From a virus, in the IMG/VR virus record IMGVR_UViG_3300037504_000246, positions 1 through 34,867 of that record: DNA of 34,867 bases; one strand, 5' to 3'. Within the stretch, counting starts at the first letter, position 1; every line of letters starts with the position of its first letter. Below the pieces are notes generated by a model, which saw only the letters and a program-made list of their open reading frames with translations, searched no databases and was not told the DNA's origin. The position numbers were made by a program, and so were the translations under genes. Shown here one piece after another: positions 6,977 to 14,078 of this stretch.

Positions 6977-7150
6977 ATGGCATACACACTAAAGATACAA
7001 GATCAGTCTATATCCTGGTGCGTTACTTTTAGAGGCACCAATATTATTAGTATTAATGGTGGGCAACAATTCTATACACCAGATAGCCCACAATGGAAGC
7101 ACGCTAAACGGTACGTAGAAGATTTGATGATAGAACAGATAAAACTATGA
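6977..7150 (+). CDS. 57-residue hypothetical protein
   Basis: MAYTLKIQDQSISWCVTFRG starts a 57-residue protein whose stop overlaps the next start (ATGA). AGAAAG lies upstream, at the end of hairpin copy B. Function unknown. Confidence 0.6.
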   Translation: MAYTLKIQDQSISWCVTFRGTNIISINGGQQFYTPDSPQWKHAKRYVEDLMIEQIKL

Positions 7151-7368
7151 ATGATAAACTACTACGGTCAGAGTATAGAGAAAGCCTATATGATCATCTA
7201 TCACTTAGGCAGTTATACGCTGCCCATCACTTTGGGCATATACTTGCATCGTTGGTATTGTGGCATAGGGGACTGATAAACATTACTGCTATACGACGTA
7301 TGCATCCCGGTATGAATAGGCTTATAATACGTAATGCGTATAGGCTTATAAAGGAAAGAGGTTACTAA
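7147..7368 (+). CDS. Small basic hypothetical protein
   Basis: A 73-residue protein rich in Arg and His (MNDKLLRSEYRESLYDHLSL), overlapping the preceding stop by 4 bases. The basic helices suggest nucleic-acid binding, but no motif is clear. Confidence 0.6.
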   Translation: MNDKLLRSEYRESLYDHLSLRQLYAAHHFGHILASLVLWHRGLINITAIRRMHPGMNRLIIRNAYRLIKERGY

Positions 7369-7563
7369 ATGATTGAAGATGAGTATGGAAATAAATACTA
7401 TGTAGTAGGTTTTTGGGAAGGTGATGAATACGTTATGGTATATATACCTGAACAAAAAGTAATACATATGGTAGAGCCGGATAGCGATAGTGTTACAGGA
7501 TATTCCATTACTCCAACAGTACCACTTGATACCTTTGGGAATACCGAACTATACGATAACTGA
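7369..7563 (+). CDS. Small acidic hypothetical protein
   Basis: A 64-residue acidic protein with [20 protein letters not shown] near the start, recalling the small protein at 858. GGAAAGAGG lies upstream. It ends the small operon ahead of a terminator. Confidence 0.6.
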   Translation: MIEDEYGNKYYVVGFWEGDEYVMVYIPEQKVIHMVEPDSDSVTGYSITPTVPLDTFGNTELYDN

Positions 7564-7576
7564 ATATCCCATAATG

Positions 7577-7604
7577 CCCCTGTCTGTTATAGGCAGGGGT
7601 TTTG
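7577..7604 (+). terminator. Intrinsic terminator
   Basis: CCCCTG (7577-7582) pairs with CAGGGG (7594-7599), followed by TTTTG. Confidence 0.8.
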
Positions 7605-7612
7605 TTATGAAA

Positions 7613-7632
7613 GCTTTCTATCGAAAGATAGC
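7613..7632 (+). repeat. 20-bp inverted repeat, left arm
   Basis: GCTTTCTATCGAAAGATAGC; its perfect reverse complement is at 8002-8021. The arm is itself a small hairpin (CTATC-GAAA-GATAG). Confidence 0.85.
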
Positions 7633-7663
7633 AGATTGCTTGTAAATTACTCCAAAAAAGGTA

Positions 7664-7692
7664 TTGACAAACGAGGGTATAGGGTTTATACT
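7664..7692 (+). promoter_or_regulatory. Promoter for the 7732 gene
   Basis: TTGACA (7664-7669), 17-bp spacer, TATACT (7687-7692), then AGTTAAGTAA at 7701-7710. An upstream GATAGCAGATTGCTT box at 7627-7641 resembles boxes at the other promoters. Confidence 0.8.
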
Positions 7693-7731
7693 TAGTACAG
7701 AGTTAAGTAATACAGTATAGGAGAGGCAACG

Positions 7732-7932
7732 ATGAATGTATATATTATCACTGCGAGTAACGGTTATAGTGAAGATGACAAAGATTACAGAACAGTACAG
7801 TATACTATAGTAGCGGTATCTGAAACACACGCTAAACTTATGTTTAATGAATACGCGCACTGGGTATTTGATACGTTTGTTATGTGTGAGCAAGTAGACG
7901 CCACACAACCAGGCGTGTATATGAATTTCTAA
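7732..7932 (+). CDS. Small hypothetical protein in an inverted-repeat-bounded cassette
   Basis: A 66-residue protein (MNVYIITASNGYSEDDKDYR). GGAGAGG precedes the ATG. The gene, its promoter (7664) and its terminator (7956) lie between perfect 20-bp inverted repeats, as if they moved as a unit. The N-terminus is similar in feel to the proteins at 30617 and 30404. Function unknown. Confidence 0.7.
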   Translation: MNVYIITASNGYSEDDKDYRTVQYTIVAVSETHAKLMFNEYAHWVFDTFVMCEQVDATQPGVYMNF

Positions 7933-7955
7933 TTAAAAACAATTTACGTTGTTAT

Positions 7956-7985
7956 CCCCTAGCCATTACGGTTAGGGGTTTTTTA
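7956..7985 (+). terminator. Intrinsic terminator
   Basis: CCCCTAGCC and GGTTAGGGG (7956-7978) form a stem followed by TTTTTTA. Confidence 0.85.
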
Positions 7986-8001
7986 TTTTGATCGTACAAT
8001 A

Positions 8002-8021
8002 GCTATCTTTCGATAGAAAGC
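8002..8021 (+). repeat. 20-bp inverted repeat, right arm
   Basis: GCTATCTTTCGATAGAAAGC, the exact reverse complement of 7613-7632. Confidence 0.85.
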
Positions 8022-8209
8022 CCTGAGAGCATTTTAAATAAATTTATAAGGCATTACAATGCAGTCATTTTTCAACTAAGGGGTATAGGGGTATCCCAGG
8101 TAGGGTAAACCCTTAGTTTATAATTGTGTGCCATTCTAAGGGCTTGTAAGTAGTAACTTGATAGTTGGTACCACTTAGTATGTTAACGTTGCACAGTGAG
8201 GCATACAGG
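8022..8209. other. Gene-free stretch with a long-range hairpin
   Basis: No credible reading frame. AACTAAGGG (near 8075) can pair with CCCTTAGTT (near 8110), enclosing a G-rich segment. This could be a structured RNA or operator region; there is no T tail. Confidence 0.4.
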
Positions 8210-8227
8210 TAGGTTTTTGAGGATTAT
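8210..8227 (+). repeat. 18-bp direct repeat upstream of the HNH gene
   Basis: TAGGTTTTTGAGGATTAT, identical to 4405-4422, directly abutting the -35 box at 8228. Confidence 0.75.
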
Positions 8228-8256
8228 TTGACAAGTGTGTGTGGGTAGTGTATACT
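8228..8256 (+). promoter_or_regulatory. Promoter for the HNH gene
   Basis: TTGACA (8228-8233), 17-bp spacer, TATACT (8251-8256), then AGAGGTAAGTTTA, a variant of the shared start motif. Confidence 0.8.
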
Positions 8257-8289
8257 GAGTACAGAGGTAAGTTTATAAAGGAGAGGATT

Positions 8290-8859
8290 ATGCAAAAGGA
8301 ATGCCGTAAGTGCGGTGAAGTGAAGGACGTGTCAGAGTTTAATAAACACCGTAGGCGTAAGGACGGTTTATCCGATTGGTGTAAGACGTGCCAAAGTGAT
8401 TACTACAAGGTTTGGAGAAAGTCCAATAAAGAGCGTCTATCAGAGTACCATACTACTTGGTGCGAAGATAACAGAGAGCGTTGGTTACAGATCAGAAGGG
8501 TAGCTGATAAGAAATATAGACAGACAGAAAGAGGTAAGATATACTACAGGCTAAAAAACCAAAATAGGAATTATCGCAAGAAATACAATACAACCCCTGG
8601 TGATCGTCTAACCACAACACAGATAGAATACTTAACAGAGATATATACACATTGTGCTTACTGCGATACTCCACTAACGCCAGACAACACGCATATAGAA
8701 CATATACAGCCTTTGTCTAAAGGCGGCGCTCACAGTATAGACAATGTAGTGTTAGCTTGCAAAAACTGTAATCTATCGAAAGGGGCAAAGACTTTAGATC
8801 AATGGTTAGCTGATACGGGGTATACCCTAACCATAAACCATAATATACCGTCTACTTGA
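8290..8859 (+). CDS. HNH endonuclease
   Basis: A 189-residue protein. The N-terminal zinc ribbon has CRKCGE (C5, C8) and a WCKTC pair; a very basic middle follows. The C-terminal HNH domain runs from CAYCDTPL through HIEHIQPLSKGGAHSIDNVV and ACKNCNLSKG. HNH enzymes next to terminases help nick or cut DNA for packaging in some phages; others are homing nucleases. GGAGAGG before ATG 8290 and the promoter at 8228-8256 rule out the upstream GTG at 8239, which lies inside the promoter. Confidence 0.85.
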   Translation: MQKECRKCGEVKDVSEFNKHRRRKDGLSDWCKTCQSDYYKVWRKSNKERLSEYHTTWCEDNRERWLQIRRVADKKYRQTERGKIYYRLKNQNRNYRKKYNTTPGDRLTTTQIEYLTEIYTHCAYCDTPLTPDNTHIEHIQPLSKGGAHSIDNVVLACKNCNLSKGAKTLDQWLADTGYTLTINHNIPST

Positions 8860-8880
8860 CAAAGGCAACTTAAGTCATTG

Positions 8881-8908
8881 GCATACCCTATAGGGGTATG
8901 CTTTTTTT
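8881..8908 (+). terminator. Intrinsic terminator after HNH
   Basis: GCATACCC (8881-8888) pairs with GGGTATGC (8894-8901), followed by seven T. It separates the HNH promoter from the terminase and head genes. Confidence 0.85.
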
Positions 8909-8985
8909 ATTATGGTACGGTATAAGTAAGAGGTATAAATATCTCTAAATAAAACACCGCATAACTATAAAGCGGAGTAATATAT

Positions 8986-9207
8986 ATGAACGAAACAGAA
9001 CTATTACAACTTGTTAAAGATAGATTGATAGAAGCATTACAGCTTTCTAGTATAGAGGGTGTACCAATTAACAAGTTAGTCTTTGCATACGTCAATCTAA
9101 AGCGATTAGAACTTGAGATGAATGCAGCAGATAAAGACGAACAGCATACTATCTTTGTCAGGTATGTAGATGAATTAGCACGAGGTAACGATGTACTACA
9201 TAGTTAA
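8986..9207 (+). CDS. Small helical protein, possible small terminase subunit
   Basis: A 73-residue, mainly helical, acidic protein (MNETELLQLVKDRLIEALQL). CGGAG precedes the ATG. Its place two genes ahead of TerL and after HNH is where a small terminase often sits, but it is shorter than most and has no visible DNA-binding motif. Confidence 0.5.
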   Translation: MNETELLQLVKDRLIEALQLSSIEGVPINKLVFAYVNLKRLELEMNAADKDEQHTIFVRYVDELARGNDVLHS

Positions 9208-9352
9208 ATACTTTGAAGGAATCAAACACTATTACATAGGGTGGCATACTTTTAGCCCATTTGAAAGTAAAGTGTTTGATAAACAATATGCAGAATATAA
9301 AGTTAATCAGTTAGGGGCAATGGTAGAATATGCAAACGATAACGCTACCTAA
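9191..9352 (+). CDS. 53-residue hypothetical protein
   Basis: MYYIVKYFEGIKHYYIGWHT starts a 53-residue protein that overlaps the genes on both sides (17 bases before, 23 bases into terL). It resembles the start of the small protein at 858. Confidence 0.5.
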   Translation: MYYIVKYFEGIKHYYIGWHTFSPFESKVFDKQYAEYKVNQLGAMVEYANDNAT

Positions 9353-10538
9353 GTTATACCCTTTGCAAAGTGAGATAAAAGGTAGCTTTAACAAATACCG
9401 CTTTGTAACGGTAAATGCAGCAAGAAGGGTTGGGAAGAGCCTATTAGGAACAGACCTAGTAATCACTAAAGCCTTAGATACTGGTTATGATACTGCGTAC
9501 TTCAGTATCAGTTATAAACAGCTAACATCAATGTATGATCGTGCTTGTACTATTTTAGAACCTATAGCCAGGTATGACAGACAGAATAAACGTATCCTGT
9601 TACCTAACGGGTCAACCATAACTTACTGGTCACTCGAAAACGAGAATACATCAGATAAAGTTAGAGGGCAAAGATATGCTTTTGTAGTCATAGATGAAGC
9701 GGCATATGTTAAAGCATTAAAAGACGTATTTAATAAAGTGATACGTCCCACATTGATTGATCTAAAAGGGCAAGCACTGTTTATCAGTACACCAAATGGA
9801 TATAATGACTTCTACCACCTATACCAGGAAGCAAAGCGTAACCCATACTTATGGCATAGCTTTAGAGCTACCACTTACGACAATCCTTTTATAGATAAAG
9901 ACGAACTAGACCAGCTAAAGGAAGCATTACCAGAAAGAGTATTCAGAACAGAGATATTAGCACACTTCCTAGAAAGTGATCAGGGAGTATTTACAAACTT
10001 GTCTGCATTGTTACAGCCTACAAGTAACCCTTCTGGTATCTGTGTATTTGGTATAGACCTTGCTAGATCAGGTGACAACACATCTATTACCGTTATGCAG
10101 GGTACCTCAGTGATTGATCTGCGAGTATACAAAGATATGAGTTTCGATAGGCAGATAGCTACTATCATTGAACTGTACCAGCGGTATAAACCCGAAGTTA
10201 TAGTCATTGAAGACAATGGCCTATCTGCTCCTATTGTGGAGAAGCTAACAGGTAGCAATCTACCTATAGAACCCTTCCATACGACTAATAGTAGTAAGAA
10301 GCAGATCATTGAAAACTTAGCTGTTGCTATCGAACAAGGGACTATATCTGTAGACAAGACGTTAGATCATAGTCAACAATTAGTTGATGAACTAGCGGTA
10401 TATGAAAGCAAGAAGTCTAGTTTAGGGGCTATAACATACAATGCCCCTGCTGGATACAATGATGATATGGTGATCAGTCTAGCACTGGCATATAAAGCCG
10501 TTAGACAAGACGATGTACCACTTGTAATATGGCAGTAG
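9330..10538 (+). CDS. terL: Terminase large subunit
   Basis: A 402-residue DNA-packaging motor. The ATPase half has a Walker A variant AARRVGKS (30-37), Walker B VVIDEA (119-124) and STPNG (153-157). The nuclease half shows GIDLARSGDN with D243, IVIEDNG with E294 and D295, and YNDDMVISLALAY with D378/D379: the RNase H-like metal sites. It pumps DNA into the prohead through the portal and cuts the concatemer. The length is normal to slightly short. Lysis genes rather than the portal gene follow, which is unusual. Confidence 0.92.
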   Translation: MQTITLPKLYPLQSEIKGSFNKYRFVTVNAARRVGKSLLGTDLVITKALDTGYDTAYFSISYKQLTSMYDRACTILEPIARYDRQNKRILLPNGSTITYWSLENENTSDKVRGQRYAFVVIDEAAYVKALKDVFNKVIRPTLIDLKGQALFISTPNGYNDFYHLYQEAKRNPYLWHSFRATTYDNPFIDKDELDQLKEALPERVFRTEILAHFLESDQGVFTNLSALLQPTSNPSGICVFGIDLARSGDNTSITVMQGTSVIDLRVYKDMSFDRQIATIIELYQRYKPEVIVIEDNGLSAPIVEKLTGSNLPIEPFHTTNSSKKQIIENLAVAIEQGTISVDKTLDHSQQLVDELAVYESKKSSLGAITYNAPAGYNDDMVISLALAYKAVRQDDVPLVIWQ

Positions 10539-10553
10539 AGAAGGAAGTTAAGA

Positions 10554-11306
10554 TTGAAGAATATTACCTACATAATGCCTACAGCTAATTGGAAGCAACC
10601 GTATATGCAAAGGGTTGAAGGTATCACTATACACTTTGCTGCGGGCCCACCTGTAGCAACACAGTATAACAATGAAGATCAGCTAATAGCTATCTTACAA
10701 AGCTATGCCCGTTATCATATAGCAAATATCCCTAACGATAGCATAGCATATACGTATGTTGTTGATAAATGGGGGAACCAGTATCAGACAAGGGATATAA
10801 GGCAGAGCTACCACACAGCTAACATATGGGGAAACCAACATACGTTAGGTATCCTTTGCCCGTTAGGGAGTTATGAAGAGCCTACAGAAGATCAGGTTAC
10901 TAGTTTATTTAACTTAGTTAATACGTTACGAGTGGAATACGGTATACCTGCAGATAATGTCGTAGGGCACCAGGAACTATCAAATACTCCTTGTCCTGGA
11001 AAACTTATGCCCTATGTCATAGAGTACAGAAATGGTACATACAAGCCTGTAGAACCTTCTGAACCAGAAGAAGATAAAGACTTTTTATCCGGGTGGTACC
11101 GGGTAGTGCATAATGGTAAAGCTACTATTAGAGAGGGAGCAAGTACAGATAGTCGGGTGATCCTAACACTACCATCTGATTATAGAGAATACATACACGC
11201 TAAAGTTAAAGGGCAAATGGTAGCAGGTAGTGACGTATGGTATCAGACACTATCAGACTATGGAAAAGGATATATACATTCCAGCGGAATATACAGAGAT
11301 GAATAA
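10554..11306 (+). CDS. Endolysin: N-acetylmuramoyl-L-alanine amidase with SH3-like tail
   Basis: A 250-residue amidase_2 enzyme. Zinc ligands are H27 (GITIHFAAG), H139 (VVGHQELS) and C147 (TPCPGK). A Pro/Glu-rich linker (165-176) leads to a bacterial SH3-like wall-binding domain (180-250, WYRVVHNGKATIREGAS). It cuts the link between peptide and glycan in the cell wall for lysis. TTG at 10554 with GAAGGAAG upstream is the best start; ATG 10575 is possible. The absence of a signal peptide fits release by the holin encoded next. Confidence 0.88.
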   Translation: MKNITYIMPTANWKQPYMQRVEGITIHFAAGPPVATQYNNEDQLIAILQSYARYHIANIPNDSIAYTYVVDKWGNQYQTRDIRQSYHTANIWGNQHTLGILCPLGSYEEPTEDQVTSLFNLVNTLRVEYGIPADNVVGHQELSNTPCPGKLMPYVIEYRNGTYKPVEPSEPEEDKDFLSGWYRVVHNGKATIREGASTDSRVILTLPSDYREYIHAKVKGQMVAGSDVWYQTLSDYGKGYIHSSGIYRDE

Positions 11307-11584
11307 TGGAATTTCTAGATATTGAATTCATTGCAGCGTTAGGGGAAGTTAGTTTCCCTTTAGCATTTTTAGTTATAAGTTATTTGGCACTACGAACACT
11401 AGCACCTATTTTTAAGAATAACTTTGACAGACAGGAAGATTTATTCGAGCGTATAGCGTTAACACAGGATCAAATAGCTGAAACACTTAGAGGTCAAGCT
11501 ATATTGCTACATACTTTAGAACAGAGAGTTACTAGAATTGAAAACCGTTTAGGCTCTAATACTCGCAGTACTGACAAAGGATAG
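11306..11584 (+). CDS. Holin-like protein (one membrane span plus coiled coil)
   Basis: A 92-residue protein with one hydrophobic span (residues about 13-34) followed by a charged helix with heptads (38-83), the layout of BhlA/UviB-type holins. Its start overlaps the endolysin stop by one base, supporting a joint lysis role. Holins open the membrane at the time of lysis. Confidence 0.7.
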   Translation: MEFLDIEFIAALGEVSFPLAFLVISYLALRTLAPIFKNNFDRQEDLFERIALTQDQIAETLRGQAILLHTLEQRVTRIENRLGSNTRSTDKG

Positions 11585-11587
11585 TCT

Positions 11588-13570
11588 ATGCCAGATAAAG
11601 ATGAATTGAATGAAGTATTTAGTAAATATAAAGCCACCGTAAATATGTCTGCTTCTGAACTAGAACGTTGGTCTGAGACAGAATGTAGTAAGAAAGCATC
11701 TCTAGACAGATCACATATAAAGCGTAACCTACGACTATTACGAAAGAAGAAAAGCGAGTGGACAGATAACGATATTAAAGATGCAAATAAGACGATTGGA
11801 TTTATAGAACGTATGAAGAACGGTGAACAGGGTGAGAAAGTAAGCGAAGAATGCCCATATAGTAAACGGGATATATCACTAAGAAACTGGGCATTCAACC
11901 CTGATAAAGGCAGCAAGTCTATGCACGTTAAGTTTATAAGTGAAGATGAAAAATATGTAAAGGTAGCAGGTTATGGTATTGTATTCGGTACCGTTGATCT
12001 TGTAGGGGATACCTTTAGCCCGGATACTGAACTAGGATTTAAGAGATCACCTGTGGGTATGCCTGTCTACTACTCGCATAATATGGAAACGGTAAAGGGT
12101 AACATTGGTCAAGTTACAGATTATAGCATTGATGACGTTGGGGTATGGTTTGAATTAGAGCTAGACAAATCTAACAAGTACCTGGAAGGTATCAGAAAGT
12201 TAGTAGCTAATAAACGACTTGGCTTAAGTACAGGGGCATTACCTCACACGTTGGAGAAAGATGATAAAGGTAACTTAAAAACCTGGATAGCAGGAGAGAT
12301 TAGTTTAACGGTAACTCCTGCCGAAAGTAAAACACTGGGAATATCGGAAGTTAAAGATTTAAGTGGAGAAAACAACAAAATGGCAGAAGATCAGAAGTAC
12401 ACAGCAAAGGATGTAGAAGAAGGGCACATTGTAGACTTGCAGGCTACACTTAAAGACTACAATGATAAAGTTGATCAACTCCTTGAAATGTGGCAGAACA
12501 CGAAAGATGTTAAGACGGGTAAAGTCGGAGGGGGTAGCAAAGAGAATGAAGCAACTTCTTTTGGTGGTTTTCTCAAAGCAGTAGCACAGAAAGATTACGA
12601 ACGTATCGAACAAGTTTACAATGAACATCCTGCTAATGCTATGAAAGACCTTAATACGCTTACTGGTACGGACGGGGGTTATCTGGTACCCCAGCAGTTT
12701 TTGAACCAGTTTATGGCTACCATTGAGCGTATGGAGATTGTACGTCCACGAGCAATGGTACAACCCATCCCATTCGGTAACATTGAAATTCCAGCTATTG
12801 ATTACAATCAGACGTGGGATGCTGGACACGACCCGCTGTTGGGTGGTCTTAAGATGTACTGGACAGCAGAAGGGGCAACCGATACACAGTCTGAACCTGA
12901 ATTCAGACAGATTGAACTACGCAGCAATGAAGCAACTACTAGTGTGCCTGTTTCTAATAAACTGCTAGACAATAATGCTATCGGCCTTGAGGCATTGCTT
13001 ATGCGTTTGTTTACTGCTGCTGCTGCATACACTGAAGATTATGCGTATATCCGTGGTGATGGTGTAGGTAAACCCTTAGGGGTACAGAATGCAGCCGCTA
13101 CTATTAGCGTTGATGTAACTGCTGCTGGCCCTACGGTAGCTGAACTTGCTTCTATGTATGTACGTCTGGACCCTGAATGTGTGGATACAGCGGTATGGCT
13201 TATCAACCCTCTGCTTTATGAAGATATTATGTCATTGAATGCAGATAATGATAGTGCTCTTACATTCTTGCCTGATATTAACGGACGTATTACTCCGATG
13301 CTGTTTGGTATGCCAATGTACCGAACTAAAGTATTGAGTAATAGTTATACTAATGCTGGTTTGATGCTAGTAGACTTTAACAAATATGTTATTGGGCAAG
13401 ATTTGCAACTTGAAATTGCAATGTCTGAACACGTAGCATTCCGTAAACGTCAGACGGTATGGCGTGCAACTATTCGTACTGATGGGCAACCATTGATGAA
13501 TGCTGCTGTACCTATTGGCCCAACGAGTGATGAAACGGTTAGCTTTGCTGTACAGTCTAGCACTGCGTAG
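11588..13570 (+). CDS. Prohead protease-major capsid protein fusion (HK97 fold)
   Basis: A 660-residue single reading frame. Residues 1-108 hold a conserved phage domain (RNLRLLRKKKSEWTDNDIK, SKRDISLRNWAFNP). Residues 112-252 are an S78 prohead protease with H164 (YYSHN) and S214 (GLSTGAL). Residues about 275-330 look like a helical delta/scaffold region, and from about 345 the HK97 major capsid protein follows (GTDGGYLVPQQF, IPFGNIEIPAID). M265 (12380) has GGAG 11 bases upstream, so capsid protein may also be made separately. Self-cleavage would free the capsid part. Normal phages encode protease and capsid as separate genes. Confidence 0.88.
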   Translation: MPDKDELNEVFSKYKATVNMSASELERWSETECSKKASLDRSHIKRNLRLLRKKKSEWTDNDIKDANKTIGFIERMKNGEQGEKVSEECPYSKRDISLRNWAFNPDKGSKSMHVKFISEDEKYVKVAGYGIVFGTVDLVGDTFSPDTELGFKRSPVGMPVYYSHNMETVKGNIGQVTDYSIDDVGVWFELELDKSNKYLEGIRKLVANKRLGLSTGALPHTLEKDDKGNLKTWIAGEISLTVTPAESKTLGISEVKDLSGENNKMAEDQKYTAKDVEEGHIVDLQATLKDYNDKVDQLLEMWQNTKDVKTGKVGGGSKENEATSFGGFLKAVAQKDYERIEQVYNEHPANAMKDLNTLTGTDGGYLVPQQFLNQFMATIERMEIVRPRAMVQPIPFGNIEIPAIDYNQTWDAGHDPLLGGLKMYWTAEGATDTQSEPEFRQIELRSNEATTSVPVSNKLLDNNAIGLEALLMRLFTAAAAYTEDYAYIRGDGVGKPLGVQNAAATISVDVTAAGPTVAELASMYVRLDPECVDTAVWLINPLLYEDIMSLNADNDSALTFLPDINGRITPMLFGMPMYRTKVLSNSYTNAGLMLVDFNKYVIGQDLQLEIAMSEHVAFRKRQTVWRATIRTDGQPLMNAAVPIGPTSDETVSFAVQSSTA

Positions 13571-13591
13571 TTTATAGGGAGATAACACATA

Positions 13592-14017
13592 ATGAATTAT
13601 TACTTGACTGAAAACTTTAGTATCGCGGCTACTGTTGACCCTCAATTGCTCAATAACAATAGCGTTACGAGTGATTGGGTAGATATGTCTTTGTATCGAA
13701 AAGTATCTTTTATCCTTAACGTAGGGGCAACTGATATTACTGTAGACGCTAAATTGCAGGAAGCTACCGATAGTAGTGGTACATCAGCACAGGATATTAC
13801 AGGCTTTTCAATTACTCAGCTAACCGCTACTGACGACAATGAGCAAGTAGTCATTGAAATTGATGCTACGGAAGTATCAGAGGATTATACACACGTTGCT
13901 CTCGTTGTCACTATTGGTAATGGTAGTACGGGTGCTCAAATATCTGCTGTTGGACTTGCTTATGAAGCACGGTATGTAGCAGTAGATCACCTTGCTAGTG
14001 TAACAGAAGTGGTATAG
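13592..14017 (+). CDS. Structural protein, probable capsid decoration
   Basis: A 141-residue beta-rich protein (SDWVDMSLYRKVSFILNVGA; DITVDAKLQEATDSSGT) of a type often found straight after capsid genes. It probably sits on the capsid. AGGGAGA precedes the ATG. Confidence 0.6.
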   Translation: MNYYLTENFSIAATVDPQLLNNNSVTSDWVDMSLYRKVSFILNVGATDITVDAKLQEATDSSGTSAQDITGFSITQLTATDDNEQVVIEIDATEVSEDYTHVALVVTIGNGSTGAQISAVGLAYEARYVAVDHLASVTEVV

Positions 14018-14026
14018 ACAACTTGT

Positions 14027-14061
14027 ATAGAGCGTACTATAAACAAGGTAGTACGCTCTAT
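14027..14061 (+). other. Strong RNA hairpin ahead of the LamG gene
   Basis: A 12-bp perfect stem (14027-14038 with 14050-14061), but no T tract follows, so mRNA processing or partial attenuation is likelier than full termination. Confidence 0.6.
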
Positions 14062-14078
14062 ATGTGAAGGAGTTTGCT

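Noticed and set aside
8239-8289. Upstream GTG start for the HNH protein
   Set aside because: It would lie between the -35 and -10 boxes; ATG 8290 has a strong ribosome site.
8856-8884. TTGACA at the end of the HNH gene as a late promoter
   Set aside because: No acceptable -10 at 17 bases; the position falls into a terminator hairpin.
9980-10357. 125-codon minus-strand frame opposite terL
   Set aside because: Shadow of the terminase gene; no promoter, no ribosome site and no known domain.
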